Of a stretch of DNA of 18,905 nt, positions 7,343 to 13,897 are shown piece after piece (the first letter of the stretch is position 1; each line of letters starts with the position of its first letter). Made by a program: the position numbers and the translations under genes. The stretch comes from JAWCNN01 sp038848005 (lineage in GTDB: Archaea > Thermoproteota > Bathyarchaeia > Bathyarchaeales > Bathycorpusculaceae): the NCBI GenBank assembly GCA_038848005.1, contig JAWCNZ010000021.1, forward strand, positions 1 to 18,905, in the 5' to 3' direction. The notes under the pieces were generated by a model. That model saw nothing but the letters and a program-made list of their open reading frames with translations, was not told the origin of the DNA and ran no database searches.

Positions 7343-7498
7343 ATGGCTCGAAACAAACCAACAGCCAAAAAACGTAGACTGGCAAAAGCTGGAAAACAAA
7401 AAAGGGCTGTTCCAACATGGGTCATAGCGAAAACAGCTGGAAAATTTAGGACACATCCAAAAAGGAGAGGTTGGAGAGTTAGGAAAATAAAGGCTTAA
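7343..7498 (+). CDS. rpl39e: 50S ribosomal protein L39e (eL39)
   Basis: This is a 51-residue, strongly basic ribosomal protein lining the peptide exit tunnel. It is one of the smallest ribosomal proteins and easily missed by length cut-offs. The sequence starts MARNKPTAKKRRLAKAGKQK and contains the family signature VPTWVIAKTAGKFRTHPKRR. It ends with RGWRVRKIKA and TAA. The ATG lies two bases after the pdcd5 stop, with AAGGATATAGGC upstream as the ribosome-binding region. The length matches the family exactly. The downstream gap to rpl31e is 13 bases, so the genes are co-transcribed. Confidence 0.97.
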   Translation: MARNKPTAKKRRLAKAGKQKRAVPTWVIAKTAGKFRTHPKRRGWRVRKIKA

Positions 7499-7511
7499 AA
7501 AGGGAACGGTT

Positions 7512-7967
7512 ATGGAAAAAGAAGAGACAAGCGAGAAACAAGAAGAGAAAGAAGAAGCAGAGGCGAAATTTGAAACAGCAGAAACGCCAGCTCCAACAGC
7601 AGAAGAAGCGCCTCCATCAACGGTTGAAGAGGCTAAACCGCTAGAGCGTGAAGAAAAGCCAGAAGAAGAAATAGTTGAAGAAAGAATTTACACTATACCC
7701 CTAAGCAAAGCATGGATTCAACCGCCAAACAAAAGAGCGCCAAGAGCCATGCGCATACTCAAAAGTTTCTTGATTAAGCACATGAAACTTGAAAAACGCG
7801 GCGGAGAAATGGAAGAGGAGGAAGAACCTAAAAGGCTTATTATCGCTAATGAGGTTAACGAGAAAATTTGGAGTAGAGGCATAGAAAAGCCTCCGAGAAA
7901 AATACGTGTGAGAGCAGCAAAGGACAAAGAAGGTAACGTCACAGTTTATTTGGCTGAAGGCGACTAG
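7512..7967 (+). CDS. rpl31e: 50S ribosomal protein L31e (eL31) with acidic N-terminal extension
   Basis: This is a large-subunit protein at the rim of the exit tunnel. The L31e core starts at about residue 58: ERIYTIPLSKAWIQPPNKRA, RAMRILKSFLIKHMKLEK, then NEKIWSRGIEKPPRKIRVRA and VTVYLAEGD. Most archaeal L31e proteins are about 80-95 residues, whereas this one is 151. The extra length is a Glu/Lys/Ala/Pro-rich tail of about 57 residues with many Glu, no hydrophobic core and likely disorder. A short acidic insertion (EMEEEEEPKR) follows helix 1. ATG 7512 is preceded by AAAAAGGGAACGGTT. No internal start codon just before the core is obviously better. It sits in the usual rpl39e-rpl31e-aif6 order. 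Confidence 0.94.
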   Translation: MEKEETSEKQEEKEEAEAKFETAETPAPTAEEAPPSTVEEAKPLEREEKPEEEIVEERIYTIPLSKAWIQPPNKRAPRAMRILKSFLIKHMKLEKRGGEMEEEEEPKRLIIANEVNEKIWSRGIEKPPRKIRVRAAKDKEGNVTVYLAEGD

Positions 7968-7970
7968 TCT

Positions 7971-8666
7971 TTGGCTGTTTATCTTTCTAGTCTTTTTGGA
8001 AGTGCAAGTATAGGCGTTTACGCTCTTGCCACCGATAAAATTGTGGTGGTTCCGAAGCTTGTTCCGTTTAAGAAGGCTGAGAGGATGGCGGATTGGCTTA
8101 GGGCTAAGCTTGTTTACACGAATGTTGGCGGTTCGGTTCTTGTTGGAGCGTTGGCATGTGCAAATTCGCATGGGGTTTTGCTTCCGCATTTTGTTCGGGA
8201 AGAGGAGCTTGAAGCCATAAAAAGCGTTTTTGATGGGAACATAACCGTTATGGAGACTAAGAGAACCGCTTATGGAAACATGGTTTTGGCAAATGATTAT
8301 GGCGCTGTTGTTGACCCGAGGTTAAAGGCTTCTGATGTCAAACGGATTTCTGAAACTTTGGGTGTTGAAGCAGTAGCCAGCGAAATTGCTGGTTTGCCAT
8401 ATGTCGGTTCTTTGGCTGTTGCCACAAACAAGGGCGTTTTGGCTCATCCGCTTTTGAAGGATTCGGAGCGAAAAATTCTTGAAAGCGTTTTGAAAGTTCC
8501 AGTTAACGTGGGCACGGTTAATTGTGGAATACCTTACGTGGGTACGGGCTTAATTGGCAACAGTTATACGGCTGTTGTTGGTTCATTAACAACCGGACCA
8601 GAGATATTTATAATAGGGAATGCATTGGATGTTGTAGGCGGGGATGAGCAAAGTGAAAGTTTTTAG
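7971..8666 (+). CDS. eif6: Translation initiation factor aIF6
   Basis: This is the archaeal anti-association factor that binds the 50S subunit near the sarcin-ricin loop and uL14 and prevents joining with 30S. It folds as a five-fold pseudosymmetric pentein. The five internal repeats can be followed through GVYALATDKIVVVP, ANSHGVLLPHFV, LANDYGAVVDPRLK, ATNKGVLAHPLL and GNSYTAVVGSLTTGPE. The family hallmark IGVYALATD and the near C-terminal TTGPEIFIIGNALD are both present. The 231 residues are normal. The TTG start at 7971 lies three bases after rpl31e. The 3' end overlaps the rplX start by 23 bases. Confidence 0.95.
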   Translation: MAVYLSSLFGSASIGVYALATDKIVVVPKLVPFKKAERMADWLRAKLVYTNVGGSVLVGALACANSHGVLLPHFVREEELEAIKSVFDGNITVMETKRTAYGNMVLANDYGAVVDPRLKASDVKRISETLGVEAVASEIAGLPYVGSLAVATNKGVLAHPLLKDSERKILESVLKVPVNVGTVNCGIPYVGTGLIGNSYTAVVGSLTTGPEIFIIGNALDVVGGDEQSESF

Positions 8667-8895
8667 GATAACTGGCGAAATTGATAAGCCAAACTTGAAA
8701 ACTCCTTTCAAAAAGGAAGTGTTGGCTGTAAAGCCCGAACACGCCATCGAGAAGGTTTACGCGGAGCTTGGCAGCAGACACCGTGTCAAGCGTTTTCACA
8801 TAAAAATTTTAGCCGTAGAGGAAATTTCACCGCAAGAAATAGAAAATCCACTGTTGAAGAAAATGGTTTTGGGAGAGGGCGCTGTTGGCAAGTAA
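8644..8895 (+). CDS. rplX: 50S ribosomal protein LX / L18a (eL20)
   Basis: This is a small archaeal large-subunit protein homologous to one domain of eukaryotic L18a. Its 83 residues include VKVFRITGEIDKPNLKTPFK, VLAVKPEHAIEKVYAELGSR and HRVKRFHIKILAVEEISPQE, the standard LX pattern. The ATG at 8644 lies inside the aif6 coding end (23-base overlap), with GTAGGCGGGG upstream as a good ribosome-binding site. The gene overlaps the pfdA start by 11 bases. The aif6-rplX-pfdA-ftsY order is widely conserved in archaea and supports the assignment. Confidence 0.93.
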   Translation: MSKVKVFRITGEIDKPNLKTPFKKEVLAVKPEHAIEKVYAELGSRHRVKRFHIKILAVEEISPQEIENPLLKKMVLGEGAVGK

Positions 8896-9331
8896 AAGCG
8901 AAGAGGAACTTCGCAAGTTAAGCGTTGAAATGCGTTTTCTTGAGCAAACAGCCGAGGCTATACAAGCCAGAATCAACGCTGTAAACGCCATAATAACCGA
9001 CTTAACCTACGCAAGCATGACGCTGGAAGGTTTAGAGAAGGAAAAGGAAAACGCTGAACTGCTTGTTCCAATAGGCGGAAACTCCTACATAAAAGCCAAA
9101 CTTGAAACTCCAGACAAAATAATCGTTGGGATGGGCGCTGGAATTTCCATTGAAAAAACATTGCAAGAAGCAAAAGAAATCATAAAAAAGCGTCTGGAAA
9201 GCCTAGAAAAAACGAGGGATTCGCTTCAGCAACAGCTTGCGCAAATAGCGGAAAAAATCGGTGAAGATAGAGAAAAGTTTGAAAGCTTAATCGCTGAGGC
9301 AAGGGAAAGGAAAGCTGTAAAAGATGTTTGA
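8885..9331 (+). CDS. pfdA: Prefoldin alpha subunit (GimC alpha)
   Basis: This is the alpha subunit of the hexameric prefoldin co-chaperone, which delivers unfolded proteins to the thermosome in the cytosol. Its 148 residues have the expected architecture: an N-terminal coiled-coil helix (about 3-45), a beta-hairpin region ENAELLVPIGGNSYIKAKLE, a second hairpin KIIVGMGAGISIEKTLQEAK, and a C-terminal coiled coil (about 102-145, EIIKKRLESLEKTRDSLQQQ). The start is TTG at 8885 within the end of rplX, with GGGAGAGGGCGC upstream. The C-terminus overlaps the ftsY ATG by 8 bases. Confidence 0.94.
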   Translation: MASKSEEELRKLSVEMRFLEQTAEAIQARINAVNAIITDLTYASMTLEGLEKEKENAELLVPIGGNSYIKAKLETPDKIIVGMGAGISIEKTLQEAKEIIKKRLESLEKTRDSLQQQLAQIAEKIGEDREKFESLIAEARERKAVKDV

Positions 9332-10229
9332 AAAGCTTAAGTCTGGGTTAAAGGGAATTGTAAACAAAATTACGGTTACAGAGCTTAAAGCTGAAAATTT
9401 ACGTCCGCTTTTGGCTGAATTTAAAATGAGTCTTGTGGAAAACGATGTTGCTTTTCCAGTGGCTGAAAAAATATGCGATGAACTGGAAAAGCGCCTAAAC
9501 GGCGTTCAAGTGAAAAGGCTTGAAGACCGAAGAAAAATCGTGGAGAAAAACCTTCGAGAAGTGCTTTTGGAAACCATGACAGCAAACAGCCAAATAGACT
9601 TGTTAGGGGCGGTGGAGGAAAAACGGAAAAGAGGCGAGCCTTTCGTAATAGTTTTTGTTGGGATAAATGGCACTGGAAAAACAACAACAATAGCCAAAGT
9701 AGCCAGATTCCTCAATAAAAGGGGCTATTCGGTTGTTTTGGCTTGTAGCGACACTTACAGGGCAGGGTCAATTGAACAGTTAGAGGAACACGCAAAACGT
9801 TTAGGCGTGCGAATGATAAAGCACAAGTACGGCTCGGACCCAGCGGCTGTGGCTTATGACACCATAAACCATGCGAAAGCACATGGCATAAACGTAGTTT
9901 TAATAGACACTGCGGGGCGAATGCAAACGAATAGGAATTTGATGGATGAACTTGCCAAAATCAAACGTGTGGCAAAACCAGACTTAACCGTTTTAACTGT
10001 GGATTCGCTTACGGGAAACGACGCAGTCATGCAAGCGGAAGAATTTCATAAAAGCGTTGGCATAGACGCGACAATACTGACGAAAGTAGACGCAGACGTT
10101 AAAGGTGGTTCAGCCCTAAGCGTAACATACGTAACGAAAAAGCCAATTTTGTTCGTTGGAACTGGACAGGGATACGAAAACCTAGAGGAATTTAAACCTG
10201 AAAAATTCGTGGAAACGATTTTAAGGTAA
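9324..10229 (+). CDS. ftsY: Signal recognition particle receptor FtsY
   Basis: This is the SRP receptor GTPase that docks the SRP-ribosome-nascent chain complex at the membrane. The N domain (about 1-100) contains LRPLLAEFKMSLVENDVAFP. The G domain carries all motifs: P-loop GINGTGKTTT (113-122), DTYRAGSIEQLEEHA (143-157), DTAGRMQTN (195-203), TKVDADVKGGSALS (253-266) and the closing GTGQGYENLEEF (279-290). There is no acidic A-domain, as usual in archaea, and 301 residues is normal. It is the last gene of the plus-strand run. Its stop overlaps the 3' end of the convergent GNAT gene by 9 bases. In many archaea secE follows here, whereas in this window secE lies about 6 kb away. Confidence 0.97.
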   Translation: MFEKLKSGLKGIVNKITVTELKAENLRPLLAEFKMSLVENDVAFPVAEKICDELEKRLNGVQVKRLEDRRKIVEKNLREVLLETMTANSQIDLLGAVEEKRKRGEPFVIVFVGINGTGKTTTIAKVARFLNKRGYSVVLACSDTYRAGSIEQLEEHAKRLGVRMIKHKYGSDPAAVAYDTINHAKAHGINVVLIDTAGRMQTNRNLMDELAKIKRVAKPDLTVLTVDSLTGNDAVMQAEEFHKSVGIDATILTKVDADVKGGSALSVTYVTKKPILFVGTGQGYENLEEFKPEKFVETILR

Positions 10230-10760
10230 GCGTGGCTTATCGCTTTCGTTTACGGTGAGACGTAGCCGCTTAGAAATTTCTTTGAAGCCTAAAGTCTTGA
10301 ACAGTTTTAGGGATGGAACATTTTTGGAATATACGTCCGCTTCTACACATTTTACTCCTTTTTTGGCAAACCATTCAATCATCATTTTTATGAGGGATTT
10401 GCCTATTCCTTTTCTTCTATAGGACTTTTCAATGAAACAGTCGCAGATGTATCCTCTTCTGCCCTTGTACGCCCACGGCTGACTGCACCAGCCGAGAGAG
10501 TAGCCAACAATTTTTCCGTTAATTTCCGCCACAAAAACTGCAGCGTTTTCTCCTTTGATGTTCTTTAAAATCCACTTTGGATTTTGGAATTCGCTTGGCG
10601 AAGGTGATATCATAGAATCCATGTTGCTTTCGTCCTTTCCAAGTTTTTTAGATAATTCGACAATACATTGTAAATCTTCTTCGTTTGCTTGTCTAATCCT
10701 TACATTTTCAAAAGCCAAAAACCTTTTTTCTTCGCTGTTTAGCTGCACGACAACCACCAA
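10221..10760 (-). CDS. GNAT-family N-acetyltransferase
   Basis: This is an acetyl-CoA-dependent acyltransferase of the GNAT fold with 179 residues. It has the N-terminal strand and helix VRIRQANEEDLQCIVELSKK (20-39), the central strand FVAEINGKIVGYSLG (76-90), the acetyl-CoA pyrophosphate loop RRKGIGKSL (115-123) after YICDCFIEKSY, and the closing VYSKNVPSLKLFKTLGFKEI typical of RimI-like proteins. The start is uncertain. The frame begins at TTG 10760 or the adjacent GTG, with no ATG before the fold and no clear Shine-Dalgarno. It lies 28 bases downstream of bpsA on the same strand, so it is probably co-transcribed with speD-bpsA. It could therefore acetylate polyamines, but a RimI-type protein N-terminal acetyltransferase is equally possible. 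Confidence 0.88.
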   Translation of the reverse strand: MVVVVQLNSEEKRFLAFENVRIRQANEEDLQCIVELSKKLGKDESNMDSMISPSPSEFQNPKWILKNIKGENAAVFVAEINGKIVGYSLGWCSQPWAYKGRRGYICDCFIEKSYRRKGIGKSLIKMMIEWFAKKGVKCVEADVYSKNVPSLKLFKTLGFKEISKRLRLTVNESDKPRLP

Positions 10761-10788
10761 AATTTTGAAGTTAAAGCAACTGCAAATT

Positions 10789-11823
10789 TCAAAGGCTTAA
10801 CCTAACAGTCGGATGGGTTAAATCTTCATTTTCATCTATGGGGTTCACCCTTAACTTCTTGTTGGGGTTCATCGGCAAAACAGCTTTTCCAAAAACTTCA
10901 AACCTAAACAACGCAGATTTATACCAGTTTATCCCTGTGTTTTCTTTAACTGTAAAGCCTAGATTGCGGATGAAGCTTTCGTAGTTTACAGTTTCATAGT
11001 TCATTGGATAAACTGAAAATCCTTGGATTATATCTGTAACGACGCAGTTCATTTTTGCGAGGAATTTCTGGATTGCCAGCCATTTTTTAAGTGAAGCCTC
11101 GTAAAATGTCAAGCCGAAGTATCCGACACCGTTTGGTTTGAGGCAAGTTACTCCCCTAAACACGAAAGCCTTTAAACCCGAAAGTGTTTCAAGCGGCTCT
11201 GAAGAAAAAACATCAAATTTTCCATGGAAATCCGCGGGCAACGGTTCAGCCACATTATACTTTTGGAAGTTTATGGAGAAACCGTAATCTCTGTTAACTT
11301 CTTTGAGAAATTCGCCTATTCGCGTGTCAACGTCCAAAACAACTATGTTTGAGGGAAGTTCAGTTAAAGCCAAAACAACGCTTAACAAGTCGTCGTCGCC
11401 TATCAAAACAACGTTTTTCCCATCTAAATCGCCGTAAAAATGCATTAAAGCGGCTCTTGCAACCACGTCTTCCTCCAGCATGTAACCCTGAAAGAAATCC
11501 ACGTTTGGGCGGGGTCTCTTCGCAGATATACGCTTAAACTCGTCAAAAATATCTTTGAATTTCGCTTCTGGAATTATCCGTTTTCCAAGGCAGTGCGGGC
11601 AAGTTTCCACTTTGAAGTTTAGGCTTTTAGGGTTAACCAGCTCCTTGCCCTTCTCAGTTAAGTAAAAGCCCATTTCATCAACAGCGACGAAGCCCTTTCC
11701 ATGAAGCACTTTTAACGCTGAAACAAAATCTTTTAGGGGATAATTACATTTTTCAAGAAGTTCCCAAAAGCTTTTCCTTGAAACGGCAAGTTCATACAAA
11801 ATTTTGTTTTCAATTTTCCCCAA
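10789..11823 (-). CDS. bpsA: Branched-chain polyamine synthase BpsA (N4-bis(aminopropyl)spermidine synthase)
   Basis: This is an aminopropyltransferase of the BpsA (formerly DUF43) family. It adds aminopropyl groups from decarboxylated SAM to the secondary amine of spermidine, making branched polyamines that stabilise nucleic acids in thermophiles. An N-terminal winged-helix-like domain (about 1-65) is followed by a partial Cys motif CPHC (75-78). The family signature RPRPNVDFFQGYMLEEDVVA comes next (about 103-122), then the SAM-binding GDLDGKNVVLIGDDDLLSVV (131-150), VVLDVDTRIGEFL and GVTCLKPNGVGYFGLT. The 344 residues are normal. TTG 11823 is chosen because AGGAGG lies at ideal spacing inside the 3' end of speD, with a 14-base gene overlap. 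The upstream speD makes the substrate decarboxylated SAM, which strongly supports the role. Confidence 0.93.
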   Translation of the reverse strand: MGKIENKILYELAVSRKSFWELLEKCNYPLKDFVSALKVLHGKGFVAVDEMGFYLTEKGKELVNPKSLNFKVETCPHCLGKRIIPEAKFKDIFDEFKRISAKRPRPNVDFFQGYMLEEDVVARAALMHFYGDLDGKNVVLIGDDDLLSVVLALTELPSNIVVLDVDTRIGEFLKEVNRDYGFSINFQKYNVAEPLPADFHGKFDVFSSEPLETLSGLKAFVFRGVTCLKPNGVGYFGLTFYEASLKKWLAIQKFLAKMNCVVTDIIQGFSVYPMNYETVNYESFIRNLGFTVKENTGINWYKSALFRFEVFGKAVLPMNPNKKLRVNPIDENEDLTHPTVRLSL

Positions 11824-12169
11824 AAATTTCCCTCCTAATTATCATTTTTTTGACGCTTTTAGGTTGAAACTCGTCCACTAACAACTGAAAAGCACGCAAA
11901 GCCGCATGGTCGCCGCTTCCACACGTAAAAATGTCCAAAGCGGCATAACAATGTTCAGGCCACGTGTGAATGCTTAAGTGCGACTCGCTTAAAAGGTAAA
12001 CGGCGGAAACCCCTTGAGGCTCAAACTGGTGGAAACTTGAACTGACAACGTGAAGACCAGATTTAGCGACTACCCTATCCAAAACCACACGGAGTTTCTC
12101 CACTCGGGAAATTTTTTCGGGGTTAACTCCCCGAAATTCGGCGATAATGTGGATGCCCATATCGAACAC
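11810..12169 (-). CDS. speD: S-adenosylmethionine decarboxylase proenzyme
   Basis: This is a pyruvoyl-dependent enzyme that decarboxylates SAM to supply aminopropyl groups for polyamine synthesis. It cleaves itself to create the pyruvoyl cofactor. The site is visible in LLSESHLSIHTWPE, with cleavage between Glu62 and Ser63. His68 and Cys83 (in LDIFTCGSGDH) complete the catalytic set. With the GTG start at 12169 these positions coincide with the Ser63/His68/Cys83 numbering of the Thermotoga enzyme, which favours GTG over ATG 12160. The 119 residues are normal for the short prokaryotic class. It overlaps bpsA by 14 bases. A clear TATA box lies about 100 bases upstream, leaving an unusually long leader of about 70 bases with no obvious fold. 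Confidence 0.96.
   Translation of the reverse strand: MFDMGIHIIAEFRGVNPEKISRVEKLRVVLDRVVAKSGLHVVSSSFHQFEPQGVSAVYLLSESHLSIHTWPEHCYAALDIFTCGSGDHAALRAFQLLVDEFQPKSVKKMIIRREIFGEN
11830..11837 (-). promoter_or_regulatory. Shine-Dalgarno site of bpsA inside speD
   Basis: On the minus strand this reads TAGGAGGG, about 6 bases before TTG 11823. It lies within the last codons of speD, so translation of bpsA is likely coupled to speD. Confidence 0.75.
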
Positions 12170-12263
12170 CCAACATTATCGTCGAAATTTGGGTTTCCAC
12201 ACGAAACCTTCAGCCAACAACACATGACGATTTCTATCCTCAAAATTTTCAGCGAAAAATCCA

Positions 12264-12274
12264 ATTATATAAAT
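12264..12274 (-). promoter_or_regulatory. TATA box for speD-bpsA-GNAT
   Basis: ATTTATATAAT on the minus strand is close to the archaeal consensus. Transcription would start near 12240-12245, giving a leader of about 70 bases before the speD GTG. It is the only strong TATA-like element between the carbamoyltransferase gene and speD. Confidence 0.55.
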
Positions 12275-12289
12275 TTTTTGTTAAACACA

Positions 12290-13201
12290 TCACTTTTTCA
12301 AAAGTTTTAGCAGAACTGCCTTTGCTGCGTAAAGCCTGTTTTCGCTTTGTTCGTAAATTATTGATTTCGGGCTTTCCACCACGTCACCGCTTATTTCGTA
12401 TCCGCGGTGGATGGGCATGTCATGCATTATGTAGGCGTTTGTTCCATTCAGCAACTCCCTATTTATTTGGTATGGCATCAACGCCTTTATTCGCCTTTCT
12501 TTTTCCTCGGCGTACTGGGGGTCTGAAAAGTGTTCCATGTCAACCCAAGTGTCAGTGTAAACGAAATCTGCATCTTTAACAGCGTCTTTAACGTCTAGCG
12601 TTGTTGCCCACAAACCCGTTTTTCTGGCGTTTTCAAGAAGCTCATCATCTCTGCTTGGCTCGTTAAATATGGGTGTTACCGTAGTTATTTTTACGCCTGT
12701 TTTTGTGCATCCTTCAATAAGCGAGTTGCAAACGTTGTTGTGAACGCCTATGTAAACAAGTTTTACGCCTTTAAGTTTGCCCTTCCGCTCTTTAACGGTC
12801 ATTAAATCGGCTATTGCCTGTGTTGGATGATATTTCTCGTCGCATCCATTAATAACGGGAACAAGCGACGCTTTCGCCATTGCTTGTAAATCGGCATTTC
12901 GCAGCAGCCTCGCCATTATGCCGTCAACATTACGTGACAAATACTGCGTTTCGTCATAAATGTCCGCTAAAGTGAAGTTTGTCGTTCGCCAATCAATGTA
13001 AAGCGCATGACCGCCTAACTGTGTCATTGCAACCTCAAAAGAAACCCGTGTTCGAGTGGAAGTTTTCTGAAAAATTAGGGCTAAAGACTTTCCATACAAA
13101 GCCCGCCTATATTTTTCTGGGTTATGCTTGACCTCTATGGCTTTATCAACAATTTCAATAAGCTGTTGACCGCTTAACTCTTTAAAATTGATTAAATGCA
13201 T
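12290..13201 (-). CDS. Carbamoyltransferase of the ornithine carbamoyltransferase family, atypical amine-binding motifs
   Basis: This is a soluble transcarbamylase of 303 residues, normal OTC length. The carbamoyl-phosphate side is intact: STRTR (48-52), DGIMARLL (93-100), HPTQ (125-128) and NNV (155-157). The ornithine side is not. The canonical D-x-W-x-S-M-G loop reads DTWVDMEHF (217-225), and the canonical HCLP reads HDMP (260-263). The rest of the C-terminus (HRGYEISGDVVESPKS, ENRLYAAKAVLLKLL) is orthodox. In known OTCs these two motifs contact the amino-acid end and the attacking amine of ornithine, so the acceptor may differ. It has its own TATA box and lies upstream of speD-bpsA. The default annotation is argF, and putrescine- or other amine-carbamoyltransferase is an alternative that I cannot decide. 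Confidence 0.85.
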   Translation of the reverse strand: MHLINFKELSGQQLIEIVDKAIEVKHNPEKYRRALYGKSLALIFQKTSTRTRVSFEVAMTQLGGHALYIDWRTTNFTLADIYDETQYLSRNVDGIMARLLRNADLQAMAKASLVPVINGCDEKYHPTQAIADLMTVKERKGKLKGVKLVYIGVHNNVCNSLIEGCTKTGVKITTVTPIFNEPSRDDELLENARKTGLWATTLDVKDAVKDADFVYTDTWVDMEHFSDPQYAEEKERRIKALMPYQINRELLNGTNAYIMHDMPIHRGYEISGDVVESPKSIIYEQSENRLYAAKAVLLKLLKK

Positions 13202-13234
13202 TTCACACGCCTTTCCAAACTAACAATCAACGCC

Positions 13235-13245
13235 AAATTATAAAA
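13235..13245 (-). promoter_or_regulatory. TATA box for the carbamoyltransferase gene
   Basis: The element GGTTTTATAATTTGG on the minus strand lies about 35-45 bases before ATG 13201, in the 66-base gap after pdxT. Transcription would start near 13213. Confidence 0.45.
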
Positions 13246-13267
13246 CCATTTTTCCAACACTTTCCGT

Positions 13268-13897
13268 TTAAGCAGCGTCGGCATAAGCGTTAACAACCAT
13301 GTTAACAAAGTATTGGTGTATTCGCGTGTCCCATGTAAGTTCGGGATGAAAAGCCGTTCCAACCATGTTGTGTTGTTGAACAGCAACTGCCATGCCGTTC
13401 AGCCAAGCCAAAACCGTAACGTGCGAGGCGAATTGCCGTATGGCTGGAGCCCTAATAAACACACCCCTAAACTTCTTTTCGCCTATGACTGGAACTTCCA
13501 AATCCGCCTCAAAAGATTCTCTTTGCCTTCCAAAAGCGTTTCTTTCAACGACAACATCCATAACGCCAAGTGTGGGCTGGCTGGTTTCACCCAAAACACG
13601 GTCATAAACCTTCCCAGCCAACAAAACAAGACCAGCGCATGTACCCAAAACTGGCATACCCTCATAAATCCTCTGTTTAACTGCTTGTAAAGTTTGGTTG
13701 ACACTTAAAAGTCTTCCGATGACTGTGCTTTCGCCGCCTGGCACGATTAAGCCGTTTACGGCTTTTACATCCTCAACTGTCTTAACCAAGCGAACTGAAC
13801 CTTCAAGGTTTAACTCTTTAAATGCGAGTTTTGTCGCTGCGACATGTTCTTCGATTGCTCCTTGAAGCGCAAGCACGCCTATCACTGGAGTTTTCAA
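13268..13897 (-). CDS. pdxT: Pyridoxal 5'-phosphate synthase glutaminase subunit PdxT
   Basis: This is a class I glutamine amidotransferase that hydrolyses glutamine and channels ammonia to PdxS for PLP synthesis in the deoxyxylulose-independent vitamin B6 route. Motifs are GVLALQGAIEEHVAA near the N-terminus, the PdxT signature GLIVPGGESTVIGRL, the nucleophile Cys in LGTCAGLVLLA, and the His-Glu pair in GTAFHPELTWDTRIHQYF. The 209 residues are normal. The start is TTG 13897, which overlaps the pdxS stop as TTGA, with GGAG about 11 bases upstream. Tight coupling to pdxS fits the 12+12 subunit complex. Confidence 0.96.
   Translation of the reverse strand: MKTPVIGVLALQGAIEEHVAATKLAFKELNLEGSVRLVKTVEDVKAVNGLIVPGGESTVIGRLLSVNQTLQAVKQRIYEGMPVLGTCAGLVLLAGKVYDRVLGETSQPTLGVMDVVVERNAFGRQRESFEADLEVPVIGEKKFRGVFIRAPAIRQFASHVTVLAWLNGMAVAVQQHNMVGTAFHPELTWDTRIHQYFVNMVVNAYADAA

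Noticed and set aside
7701..8189. 162-codon minus-strand frame across rpl31e and aif6
   Set aside because: It runs antisense to two well-supported genes, with no family resemblance and no ribosome-binding site.
12070..12264. 64-codon minus-strand frame in the speD leader
   Set aside because: It overlaps speD out of frame for most of its length, starts with TTG without a ribosome-binding site and resembles nothing. An upstream regulatory ORF is not supported.
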